This document shows positions 1-10,300 of a DNA stretch of 64,000 nt, piece after piece. The stretch covers positions 2,728,001-2,792,000 of the forward strand of contig NZ_OY787469.1 in assembly GCF_963678835.1 (NCBI RefSeq). The letters run 5' to 3'. A program made the translations under genes and the position numbers. Every line of letters starts with the position of its first letter. The first letter of the stretch is position 1. Below the pieces are notes generated by a model. The model had not been told where the DNA came from. It saw only the letters and a list, made by a program, of their open reading frames with translations, and ran no database searches. This DNA is from an uncultured Desulfuromonas sp. Lineage in GTDB: Bacteria; Desulfobacterota; Desulfuromonadia; Desulfuromonadales; Desulfuromonadaceae.

Positions 1-61
1 GCGTGTGACGAGGATGATTGTGGCGGGTTCGGTTGAAAACCTGCAGCCGCGGTGACTTCAT
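1..61 (-). CDS. Possible 5' fragment of a gene leaving the window
   Basis: On the minus strand an ATG at 61-59 follows a good ribosome binding site (CAGGAG, 6-nt spacing). The frame stays open to the window edge, giving 20 codons that start MKSPRLQVFN. The fragment is too short to recognise. It would be divergent from nothing in view and lies upstream of the small mobile element at 271-451. Only the start signal supports it; chance is a real alternative. Confidence 0.35.
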   Translation of the reverse strand, partial: MKSPRLQVFNRTRHNHPRHT

Positions 62-270
62 GAGGAACTCCTGACATCAAGTGCAAGGTATAAATGGTGA
101 CGGTGCGCACGATGCCCGAAGTTTATGTGGATGGGATTGGATTTATGTAACGGTGCGGTTAGATTGGCTAATAAAAGACGGTGCAACGATTAGCATGATG
201 TTTGATTTGTGCGATCTGTTGGAACGATTAACCAACCCCTTTCAAGACCGACATAAACACGCTCGAAAAC

Positions 271-451
271 GAATGGCACTAGTTTAAGGGAAAGAGCAGC
301 AAAAACGGGACTGTCCCCGCACGGGGGCTGTCCCAGGCTTTTGCGGTGCAAACCACCAGCGTTCCATAGCCCGTAAACATCTGGGACAGCCCCAGGTAGG
401 GCTTGGGACAGTCCCGAGTTTACTACAGAATCGCTTAAACTAGCGCCATTC
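271..451. mobile_element. MITE-like element with terminal inverted repeats and target duplication
   Basis: The 181-bp element has 18-bp terminal inverted repeats, GAATGGCACTAGTTTAAG at 271-288 and its complement at 434-451, with one mismatch. An identical 11-mer, CGCTCGAAAAC, lies directly outside each end (260-270 and 452-462), as expected of a target-site duplication. Inside is a second pair of inverted arms, 306-335 and 382-416, built from GGGACTGTCCC and GGGGCTGTCCCA blocks. No ORF is large enough for a transposase, so any movement must be in trans. It ends two bases from the stop codon of the GGDEF/EAL gene. The rest of the 62-463 gap holds nothing I recognise. Confidence 0.75.
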
Positions 452-463
452 CGCTCGAAAACG

Positions 464-3400
464 TTATGCTTGATCTACCGATGTCTCGACCGGCGAAAAC
501 CAGGTGATCCCCTCACAATTGACGCAACGGCATTGACGACGATGCATAAATTTTTCAAAGTCAGCCACCGGCAATGGCCGGCTGCTGAAGTAGCCCTGGA
601 TGTACGTACAGTGATGATCGTGAAGTAAAGTGACATGCTCTTCCGTCTCAACACCCTCCGCAGTCACCTTGAGATTCAGGCTGCGTGCCAGGGCCAGAAT
701 CGACAGGACAACATTGGTGCTGTCGCGCGAGTCCGGCACTTCAAACATAAAGGAACGGTCGATTTTGAGAATATCAAGGGGAAGACGGGTCAAATAACTT
801 AACGACGAATAGCCGGTGCCGAAATCGTCGATGGAGATTTCAACTCCCAGTTCGCGCAACGATTGGAGAATCTGCACCGTATCATCGATATTCTCAATAA
901 TCATGCCCTCCGTGATCTCCAGCTCAAGCGCTTCGGCGGGCAAGTGTGATTCCTCGAGAATATCGTTGACCAAGCGCGGCAGGTAATCGAGATCAAATTG
1001 GGCGGGAGACAGGTTGACGCCCACATGGAAATCAGGATGGACCTGCCGCCAGAGCTGAGCCTGTTGACAAGCCTGGCGCAGCACCCATTCACCAATAGGC
1101 AGAATCAGCCCGGTCTGCTCGGCAATGGGGATAAAGCGATCCGGAGGTACCATGCCATCACGGCTATGCCAGCGCAGCAGTGCTTCAGCGCCGACAATCA
1201 TGCCGTCTTTGAGTCTTATTTTAGGTTGGTAGTAGAGCTCAAATTCTTCATTGTCTAACGCCTCGCGCAACATTTCGGCCAGGTTCATCCGCTCAACCAC
1301 CCGATCGCTCATCTCCTGCTCATAATAACTGAAACTGTTCCGTCGAATATCCTTGATCGAGTAGAGAGCGATATTGGCATTCTTGAGCAATTCGGACACC
1401 GTTTCGCCATCATCGGGAGCCACGGCAATCCCGACACTGGTGGTCAGGCTGATCCGTTGTGCGCCGATGACAAAGGGCGACTCAACGCACTCAAACAGTT
1501 CATCCAATAACGATCTGACCCGCTGTTTGCGCAGAATAAAAGCAAATTCGTCACCACCAATCCGGGCAACAAAGGCATTGTCATGACTGCACACTGTCAG
1601 GCGTTCGGCAAACATCTGCAGCAACTTATCAGCCAGCACCGGGCCAAGCGACTCATTGATCAGCTTGAAGGCATTGAGATCGAGTGCCATCACCGCCAGG
1701 TTGCAGGCTTCGTCGCAGGTTGTCAGATACTCTTCGAGCTGACGCGAAAAAGAAAGCCGATTTGGCAGACCGGTCAACGCGTCGAAATAGGCCAGCTGGT
1801 GCAACTGGCGTTCGGCTTCTTTGATTTGACTGATATCGGACGAAATAGAGAAGAAGTTTTTGATCGAACCATCGTGATCACGAATGGTGTCAATGGCCAC
1901 CCAGGAAACGTACGTTTCACCGTCTTTGCGGCGGTTCCACACCTCCCCTTCCCAGTGGCCCGTATCGATAAGTTGTTTCCACATCTGAGCGAAAAACGCA
2001 CCGTCATGATGATCAGACTGTAACAATCGCGGATTCTGCCCAAGGACTTCACCACGTGAGTAACCAGTGATGGATATAAACGCCTGGTTGACTTCAATGA
2101 TCTGATTACGCCGATCAGTGACAATGATCGCTTCAGCGGCATTTTCAAACACCTTGGTGATCAACTTCAGGCGCCGCTCAGCCGCCAGAGATTCAGTCAC
2201 ATCACGACCAAAGCCGATGAAATTATCGATCTGACCACATTCATCGTATTCGAAGATGGCATCCCATAAAAACTGTCGCACCCTGCCGTCACGCATTTTC
2301 AGCGGCGCATGGAAATCACCGGTAAATTCACCTTGGGCCATGGCTTTGGCAATATAACCGCTGAGCTGTTCCGCCGTGGCCGGTGACGTAAACAGATTGA
2401 AAAAATTTTCCTGGAGGACATCTTCCCGTGCATAGCCGGTGGCTTTTTCCGCGGCCTGGTTAAACAGAATAATGCTTGAGGTGTGATCAATACCAATCAC
2501 CACCAGACCGGAGTGTTCAATCATGTCGGAAAAGCGCTTTTCCTGCTGAAAGCGAATTTGATCACCAACATGCAGACGTTCAAGCATCTCATTGATCGTA
2601 TTGCCGATCACAGCAACTTCATCGTCGCCATCAACCTCAATAACCATGGCCTGATCCGGTGTCGGGGTTCGACCGATTTTCTCCAACCCCTGATCAAGTT
2701 GCACCAGACGGGAGAGAACCAGCACATCAAGGATCATCTGAGTGATGAACACCATAACGACGCTGGCAAAAGCAAACAGACCGAAAAAAGCCCACAAGTT
2801 GTGCCGGCTGAACTCACGCATAAAACGGAAGCTCCCCGAGCGCAGAACAAAGGTGTCGTGACCATGAAGATCGCTGAGTGATTTTTTCAGGCAGTTGTAA
2901 GACACATCGGGACACGAACTCGGAGCCTCTTCAGCCAGGGTCATCCCGGCGTGCATCTGCAGCTCATTGTTAACCCGTTGCCAGAACGCATCTGCCAACA
3001 GCAGACCAACAGCCACCGTCGCCACGGAAGATGTGTCATCGTCACCATAAACTATGGGACGTGTCACCAGCAGCAGCGGTTGATCTTCAAAACGAACAAG
3101 ACCATGTTGTTCCTGCCGTGTCGCCAGAGAAACCTGCTCTGAAACATAAGCAAAAAGGTCGCCATTGTAGCCATCAAGCGCATGAAAGGCTTGTTGAAAC
3201 ACAGGGGTTTGAGCAGAATCGACAATCAGGACAAAATCAACGGGCAGCGTGTCAAAAAAAGCCAAGGGCAGAGTGTTGTCATTATTGCCTTGGACACCAT
3301 GCCAAAACGGATCGAGAACGGAAATGGAATGGGCGATGTTAACCAGATTATTTTCTTTTTCCTGCAACAGATTTTCCACCCGCAGCAGGGCTTCGTTGCC

Positions 3401-3529
3401 AAACTGAGTTTCCGCCCTATCGATGTTCTTTTCATTGAACAGCTTCAGACTGAAGACAAACACGCAGGTGAGAATCACCAGGGTCATCAGAATTCCGAGA
3501 AACGTTTTGGCACGTATCGACAACGTCAT
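464..3529 (-). CDS. Membrane-bound GGDEF/EAL protein with two PAS domains
   Basis: This protein probably makes and/or breaks c-di-GMP in response to a periplasmic cue. In order it has TM1 (about 5-30), a CHASE4-like periplasmic region (about 30-240), TM2 (about 245-270), HAMP, two PAS domains (about 330-570), GGDEF (about 590-745, motif IGGDEF near 657) and EAL (about 765-1010, motif AEALLRW near 781, plus DDFGTGYSS). Both catalytic motifs look intact. The inhibitory RxxD site before GGDEF is missing (SHDNA in that stretch). The frame is open from a TTG at 3541, but I chose the ATG at 3529, which has GTGGA upstream and leaves a better N-terminal anchor. The gene stands alone: the repeat block is upstream and the small mobile element abuts its stop codon. 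Confidence 0.9.
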   Translation of the reverse strand: MTLSIRAKTFLGILMTLVILTCVFVFSLKLFNEKNIDRAETQFGNEALLRVENLLQEKENNLVNIAHSISVLDPFWHGVQGNNDNTLPLAFFDTLPVDFVLIVDSAQTPVFQQAFHALDGYNGDLFAYVSEQVSLATRQEQHGLVRFEDQPLLLVTRPIVYGDDDTSSVATVAVGLLLADAFWQRVNNELQMHAGMTLAEEAPSSCPDVSYNCLKKSLSDLHGHDTFVLRSGSFRFMREFSRHNLWAFFGLFAFASVVMVFITQMILDVLVLSRLVQLDQGLEKIGRTPTPDQAMVIEVDGDDEVAVIGNTINEMLERLHVGDQIRFQQEKRFSDMIEHSGLVVIGIDHTSSIILFNQAAEKATGYAREDVLQENFFNLFTSPATAEQLSGYIAKAMAQGEFTGDFHAPLKMRDGRVRQFLWDAIFEYDECGQIDNFIGFGRDVTESLAAERRLKLITKVFENAAEAIIVTDRRNQIIEVNQAFISITGYSRGEVLGQNPRLLQSDHHDGAFFAQMWKQLIDTGHWEGEVWNRRKDGETYVSWVAIDTIRDHDGSIKNFFSISSDISQIKEAERQLHQLAYFDALTGLPNRLSFSRQLEEYLTTCDEACNLAVMALDLNAFKLINESLGPVLADKLLQMFAERLTVCSHDNAFVARIGGDEFAFILRKQRVRSLLDELFECVESPFVIGAQRISLTTSVGIAVAPDDGETVSELLKNANIALYSIKDIRRNSFSYYEQEMSDRVVERMNLAEMLREALDNEEFELYYQPKIRLKDGMIVGAEALLRWHSRDGMVPPDRFIPIAEQTGLILPIGEWVLRQACQQAQLWRQVHPDFHVGVNLSPAQFDLDYLPRLVNDILEESHLPAEALELEITEGMIIENIDDTVQILQSLRELGVEISIDDFGTGYSSLSYLTRLPLDILKIDRSFMFEVPDSRDSTNVVLSILALARSLNLKVTAEGVETEEHVTLLHDHHCTYIQGYFSSRPLPVADFEKFMHRRQCRCVNCEGITWFSPVETSVDQA

Positions 3530-3790
3530 GAATTTCCACAAAATAAAATAATACAGGATCCGCTTCTCTTTGATCCCTACCGGCTTCTGTCAGGAGAAAC
3601 GATTCCAGCACAATTTGCCATAAAGACTAAATACAACCATCCTGATTTCAAAGAGAAAACACGTTAACAAACTTCATCATAGCGATAAAGGCTTATGAGA
3701 ACAAGCGCAATTATTAAAATATAGCCACGTTAATCTTTTACAGTTTGACTAAAACCATCCATAACCGCTAACAACATAAACGTGACCTAT

Positions 3791-3863
3791 CAATGACCAA
3801 AACAATTCGCGAATAAATTCGTTCTTACAGGTGGTCACTTCGATGCCAAAATTGACTGTGTTC
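3791..3863. repeat. REPIN-like repeat, copy A (truncated)
   Basis: This is the right half of the repeat seen at 3915-4056 and 47248-47381. It keeps the CAATGACC start, the AATTCGCGAATAAATTCG core and the AAAATTGACTGTGTTCA end. It lacks the left GTAGGAGCGG arm, and GTTCTTACAG replaces GCTCCTACAG. It sits in the 810-bp gene-free stretch 3530-4339. Confidence 0.7.
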
Positions 3864-3914
3864 AAGTATTAGCGCCCCACTGCGAAAGATATTGCGCAAC
3901 AGGGCAAGACTAGG

Positions 3915-4056
3915 ACGTCAGCATGTTTAAAATTGTCCATTGTAGGAGCGGCTTCAGCCGCGAATTCCCAGCATGATAAGGAGCAATGACCAGAACACGT
4001 CGCGAATAAATTCGCTCCTACAGAGGCTCTTTCCGATGACAAAATTGACTGTGTTC
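3915..4056. repeat. REPIN-like palindromic repeat, copy B
   Basis: An outer inverted pair, TGTAGGAGCG near 3940 and CGCTCCTACA near 4013-4022, flanks a small hairpin GCGGCTTCAGCCGC and the string AATTCGCG or its relatives. This is two REP-like palindromes facing each other. The unit continues right to a conserved end, GACAAAATTGACTGTGTTC. Copy C at 47248-47381 matches along its whole length in the same orientation. Confidence 0.8.
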
Positions 4057-4060
4057 GGGT

Positions 4061-4199
4061 GGTAAAAAAGTCCCATCCGGGGATTTTTCAATGACGAAAA
4101 CCGAAAATGCGATTTCCGTCTTGCTTACAAAATCAAGGACTTGAAAACCTGACCTTGATTTTTGTCGCCCGTCCATGGACTCCACAGTCTGTTTTCAAC
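4061..4199 (-). repeat. 139-bp structured intergenic element, copy 1 (inverted)
   Basis: The reverse complement of this stretch aligns end to end, I estimate at about 80% identity, with 47098-47236. Shared landmarks are CCATGGACGGGCG, TTTCAAGTCCTTGAT, AGCAAGACGGAAATCGCATT and TCCCCGGAYGGGACTTTT. It contains a long hairpin (TCAAGG / CCTTGA with flanking A/T pairs) and a second one formed by AAAGTCCC / GGGGATTTTT. Both copies lie directly next to a REPIN-like repeat. There is no ORF. It could be a non-autonomous mobile element or a structured RNA. Confidence 0.7.
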
Positions 4200-4339
4200 A
4201 GCCTGCTGGAACACGCACATTGAACCACTCAACATGCCTTTCAATCACCCGCCATTTGTAGTATAAGGATGTGTTTTACATGGGAGCACTTTCCTTTGGC
4301 TCCATTGACTGTTGATGTTCTGAACGGAAAATTCAATTC

Positions 4340-7300
4340 ATGCACTCTGAATCTACTCAGCTCCCCGCTGTTGCCATTGTCGGAATAGGCGGCATCTTTC
4401 CCCAAGCCCCGACTCTGGAACACTTCTGGTCCATTATTCGCAATGGTGTTGCCACAGCCTCCCAGCCGCCCAAAGGACGCTGGCAGCTACCGGTTGATGA
4501 AGCCTACCATCCTGAAGAAGGCAAAGCGGATTGCGTTTACTCGAAAAAAGCCTGTTTTGTCGACGATTTCACTCTTGATCTGCCCTTTGATCAATTGAAT
4601 GTCGACGAAAATCTGGTTGAGCAGTTAGACCCGCTTTTCCAGCTCTTGCTGCAAGCCGGTGTGACGGCCTGGCAGGAAGGCAATATGGCCCAGATCGATC
4701 CGCAACGTATGGGCGTTATTGTCGGCAATTTGGCACTGCCCAGTGAAACCGCCTCAAAATTGGCTCAGGACTATGTCGGTCGGACAATTTATGAACAACT
4801 GTTCGACCAGCAGCTCGAAGCCAGCACATCGCCGCTCAACCGCTACATGACCGGACTGCCCGCTGCGGTGCTCGGCAAAGCCCTTGGGCTGGGCGGCACC
4901 TGCTTCACCCTGGATGCGGCCTGTGCCTCGTCGTTGTATGCCATCAAACTGGCGGTTGATGAGCTGCAATCGGGTCGCGCTGACGCCATGCTCACCGGCG
5001 GTGTTGCCCGCCCCGACTCGCAATATACCCAGATGGGTTTTTCTCAATTGCATGCCCTGTCTCCCACCGGCGTGTGCGCACCGTTTGACCAATCGGGAAA
5101 CGGGTTGGTCGTTGGTGAAGGGGCCGGGGTACTGCTGCTTAAACGTACCGAAGATGCCTTGCGCGATGGTGACCATATTTACGCCCAGATTGCCGGTATC
5201 GGCCTGTCCAACGACATCGGCGGCAGTCTGCTGGCACCCATGTCGGAAGGTCAGCTGCGCGCCATGCGCGCCGCCTACCAACAGGCCGGTTGGCAACCAC
5301 AGGATGTCGATCACATCGAATGCCACGCCACCGGCACCCCGGTTGGTGATGCCGTTGAATTTGCCAGTCTCAAGCAGCTCTGGCAGGACCAGGCCAGCGA
5401 TCACCGCTGTGTTATCGGCTCGGTCAAATCGAATATCGGCCACCTGCTCACCGCTGCCGGATCGGCTGCAGTGATCAAAACCCTGCTGGCGCTCAAGCAT
5501 CAGCAACTGCCACCCACCGCCGGATTTCAGCAGGCCGGTGAACAGATGGGCATGGAAGACAGCCCGTTTGACGTGTTACCCACCTGTCAACCCTGGCACC
5601 GCAGCCAAACACGCCCACGGCGGGCCGCAGTCAGTGCGTTTGGTTTCGGCGGCATCAATGCCCACCTGTTACTTGAAGAATGGATGGAGAACCGTTCTCT
5701 GCCAACTACGGCCAGTCCTCAGCATTCGTGTGAGCCGATCGCCATTGTCGGTCTGGATGTGCGGCTGGCCGAGCATGCCGACACTGCGGCCTTTCGCCGC
5801 AACTGGCTGGCTGATCAGGAGGAGCCGCCCTTTTCCTCGCCTGAGCATTGGTACGGCGCTAAAACGAGCCAATGGTTTAAACAGGAATTTTCACAGCAAA
5901 ACAGCGGATCGGGACACTACCTTGATCAGGTTGCGGTACAGCCGGGAGCTTTCCGCATTCCGCCCACCGAACTCAAGGAGATGTTGCCACGCCAGGCCCT
6001 GATGCTGAAAAGTGCAGCAGCAGCTCTGGATGACGCCGGACTCAAAGATCACGACCACCTCAATACCGGGGTGTTTGTCGGCACCGGCCTGGATCTTAAT
6101 GCCACCAGCTTCAGCCTGCGCTGGGGCTTGCCGGAACGGGTGCGGCTTTGGGCCGCGCAAAACGGTAGTGACTTGGACCAGCAACAACTGGAACAGTGGT
6201 GTGATGCACTGCGTGACGCCGTTTGCCCGCCGTTGACCGCCAACCGCACCATGGGAGCCCTGGGCAGCGTGGTTGCCAGCCGCATTGCGCGTGAATTCAA
6301 ATGCGGTGGTTCCTGCTTTACCATAGCCGCTGAAGAAAACTCGGCCATTCAGGCCCTGCAACTGGCCACAGAAGCGTTGCGGCGCAACGATGTAAAGGTG
6401 GCAATTGTCGGTGGGGTCGACCTGCCCGGCGACATCCGCGCCCAACTCAGTGCCAGCCGTCTTGCCGACCTGACATCGATCAATGAAGGGGCCTGTTGCG
6501 TGATACTGATGCCCCTGTCTGAGGCTGAGCAACAGGGACACACCATTTACGCGCGCGTCACAGACGTGTCGACAACGTCAGCAGCGAATGACAATTTCAC
6601 CGCACCGCAAGCCGCTGCAATCGCCCGACTGACGGAGACAACCGACACAGCCTATGTGGATCACATTGCCTCGAACACGTCGGCACTGAACCTTTTGCGG
6701 CACCAGATTCAGCCATCCTGGCCTGTGTCCAGCTCAGAACGGTATGGCCACAGCGGTGAAGCCGCCGGACTTGTCGGCGTCATTGCCGCAGCGCTGTCTC
6801 TGCACCAGCGTATCTTGCCTGCCTCGTCAAACAACAACGCCCGCTACTGGCTGCACAATCGCCAGGAGGGACCGCGTCGGGCTCTGGTAACCAGTGCCGC
6901 TACCGGCGGACTATTGGCCGCCGTACGCCTTGAAGAGGATGACCGCTACGAAGCCCCACTACCAGGGCGCTTGCCTGCATCCGCCTTGAACCGCGCCCTG
7001 TTTGCTGTCCATGGGTCAACGCCGGGCCACCTGCTCAGCAAACTGACGGAACTGGAGCAGTGGCTGCACCGTCAGGACCAGACAGCCGTTGCCCCAGTAG
7101 CCTTGCAGTGGCGCCTCAGTTCGCAACCGGACAATACACCGGGACTGGCCCTGACTCTGGTGTGCGAAAACTTGACGGAACTCAACCAACAGATCGCTTT
7201 TGCTCGCGAGCATCTGACACATCACCCGGATCAACGTCTCGACGGCCGCGGCGGTGCGCGCCTTCCGGCCTGCGCCCGTGACAATGTATTTTACAATCCA

Positions 7301-10300
7301 ACTCCGTTGGCCAATCAGGGTCAGATAGCCTTTGTCTTTCCCGGTTCCGGCAATCAGTTCCCCCACATGGGACGGGAATTGGGCCTGTTGTGGCCGGAGA
7401 TCTTTGAGCAGCAACATCGCGACAACCAGCGCCTCAAAGACCAGTTTCAACCGCACCTGTTCTGGAACGGCACCGACCGCGAACAGATCGAGCAGGATCA
7501 CAACGGCATGATCATCGCCCACGTGGCATTGTGTACCGCCTTGAGTGATCTGGTTCGGCGTCTCAGCGTGTCGCCACAGGCGGCCCTCGGCTACAGTCTC
7601 GGTGAATCATCCAGCCTGTTTTCCCTGCAAGCCTGGCAACAGCGCGATGCCATGCTTGAGCGGATTGAAGCGTCGCCCTTGTTTACCCGCGATCTCGGTG
7701 GCCCGTGTGACAGCGCGCGTCAGCTGTGGCACTTGCCGGACGATGAGGGGGTCGATTGGACACTGGGTATTGTCCCCGTCGCTGCCAACCAGGTTGAACA
7801 AACACTGCAGAACCGTGAACGGGTCTATTTGCTGATCATCAACACCCCGCAAGAATGCGTCATCGGTGGACAGCGCAGCGCGGTTGAGGCGCTGGTGGCA
7901 GACCTTGGTTGTCCGTTTATCGAACTGAAGGGCGTCACCACGGTCCACTGCCCGGTGCCGACCATGGTGGCCAAGCCTTATCACGATCTGCACTTGTTCC
8001 CAACCACCCCGCCGCAGGACGTCCGTTTCTACAGTTGCGCCAGCGGCCAACCCTACACCCCGGATACGGAAAGCTGTGCGGCGGCCATCCTCGCCCAGGC
8101 AGTGGATCGTATCGATTTTGTTCGTGTCATTGAAAACGCTTACAACGACGGCGTACGCCTGTTTATTGAAACCGGCAGCGGCAATTCATGCTCAAGAATG
8201 ATTCCACGTATCCTCGGCGATCGTCCCCATATGATGCGACCGGTGCATGTTGACAATCAGCCCATGGGCGTCACCATCACTCGGCTAATGGCACAACTGA
8301 TCGCCGAAGGTGTTGAGTGCGATCAATCGCTGTTGGAGCAGGACGCGAAAGAGCTGCTGAAGCCCGCCGACAAACCGACCAATGCCGTCATCCTCACGAA
8401 TGGCCGGGCGAACTTGACTTTGCCGCCCCGCCCAATGGAACAGCAGAACTCTTACGATGTATCACCATCACCGGCGCGTCCACACGTGACACCGCAACCG
8501 TCACTGAGCAAGCCGATTTCTGCGTCACAGCCGGTCACGAGTCCGTTGTTTGCCACCATGAGCCGCACCCAGCACCACCATGCGGCCTGCCACGACACCT
8601 TTCTCGGTCTGTCGGAGCAGATTCAGCAGCTCATGCAACGCAACCTGGAACTGCAAAAACAACTGCGTGCCCATCTGCCCGAAGAGCCCCAACCGGCCAC
8701 ACAAGCGCAACCGGCTCTTACGGCAACAACCGCGGTCGCACCGCAGCAGGCTGTGGCTTTTGACCGTGACATGTGCATGGAGTTTGCCATCGGTTCCATC
8801 GCCGCCATGCTCGGTCCTCGCTTTGCGCCCATCGACGACCATCCGACACGGGTACGCTTACCCGATGAACCGCTGATGTTGGTGGACCGGATCATCAAGG
8901 TGGAGGGGAAACCCTGCTCCATGAGCCATGGCCGGGTGATCACAGAACACGATGTGACGGCGGACCGCTGGTACCTCGACGGCGAGCGCATCCCCACCTG
9001 TGTTGCGGTAGAAGCCGGTCAGGCCGACCTGTTTTTGTCCGGCTATCTGGGCATTGATTTTCACACCAAAGGTCATGCGGTTTATCGTCTGCTCGACGCC
9101 ATTGTCGAATTTCACAGTGAATTGCCCAAGCCCGGTGATGTGATCCGTTACGATATTCGCATTGAGCGCTTCTTCCGCCAAGGCGACACCTGGCTGTTCC
9201 GCTTTGAGTTCGACAGTACCGTCAACGGCCAACCGCTGATGACCATGCGCAACGGCTGTGCCGGATTCTTCTCCCAGCAGGAACTCGATGCCGGTAAAGG
9301 GATCGTCCACACCAAGTTCGACCTGATGCAACAACAGGGCAAGCGACCGGCCGACTGGCAGGAGCCGGTGGCCATGGTCCGTGAAAGCTACAATGCTGAG
9401 CAGATCACGGCGTTGCGCCACGGCGATCTGGTGACCTGCTTCGGCAACGCGTTTAAGGCTCTGACGATCGGCACCCCTTACACTCTGCCCAGCGGTCACC
9501 TCGAACTGGTCGACCGGGTCACGGAAATCATTCCGGGTGGCGGGCGTTTTGGTCTGGGACAGATCCTCGCCGAGATGGACATTCAGCCGGACGACTGGTT
9601 TCTCACCTGCCATTTCTGCGACGACAATGTCATGCCCGGCACCCTGATGTACGAGTGCTGCCTGCACACATTGCGCATTTACCTGATGCGCATGGGCTGG
9701 GTCACGGCTGAAGGGGAAGCGGTCTGGCAACCGGTTCCCGGAGTTGGCAGCCAACTCAAGTGTCGTGGTCAAGTCACAGAGCACACCAAAACCGTCACCT
9801 ACGAAGTCACCCTGAAGGAGTTGGGCTACCGCCCGGAGCCTTACGCCATTGTCGATGCTTTGATGTATGCCGACGACAAGCCGGTTGTCGAGATCATCAA
9901 CATGTCGGTGCGTCTGAGCGGTGTCACTCGTGAGGCGATGCAACAACGCTGGCACGCGGCCCCGCAGGTTGAAAGATCGGTGATCAAACCGGCCATTTAC
10001 GACTATGACAGCATTCTCGCCTACTCGAATGGCAATCCGTCTGAAGCGTTTGGCGAACCCTATAAGATCTTTGATCAACAACGGCGCATCGCCCGTCTGC
10101 CACGACCGCCGTTCCAGTTTCTCGACCGGGTGACTGACGTTCGTGCCGAAGCGTGGAAGATGGAAGCCGGCGGCACCATTGAAGCGCAATATGATGTACC
10201 CAGCGATGCCTGGTATTTCAGTGAAGAACGCACCGGTCAGATGCCATTCAGTGTGCTGCTGGAGATCGCCCTGCAACCGTGCGGCTGGATGGCCGCCTAT

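Larger units (their letters stand above)
3530..4339. other. Gene-free intergenic block
   Basis: 810 bp between divergent genes. It holds REPIN-like copies A and B and the inverted 139-bp element, described separately. The last 140 bp, upstream of the PfaC-like gene, show TATAAG at about 4261 and a weak hairpin GGAGC/GGCTCC around 4281-4304, but I cannot pair a convincing -35 with the TATAAG. No further coding signal is visible. Confidence 0.6.

Noticed and set aside
81..287. 68-codon ORF near the window start
   Set aside because: No ribosome binding site, no recognisable features, and it runs into the mobile element and its target duplication.
8260..8800. Acyl carrier protein domain in the linker of the PfaC-like protein
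   Set aside because: No GxDS phosphopantetheine site; the segment is a Pro/Gln-rich linker with a short coiled coil.
8858..10276. 472-codon minus-strand ORF inside the PfaC-like gene
   Set aside because: Antisense to conserved dehydratase domains; frame openness follows from the GC-rich codon use of the real gene.
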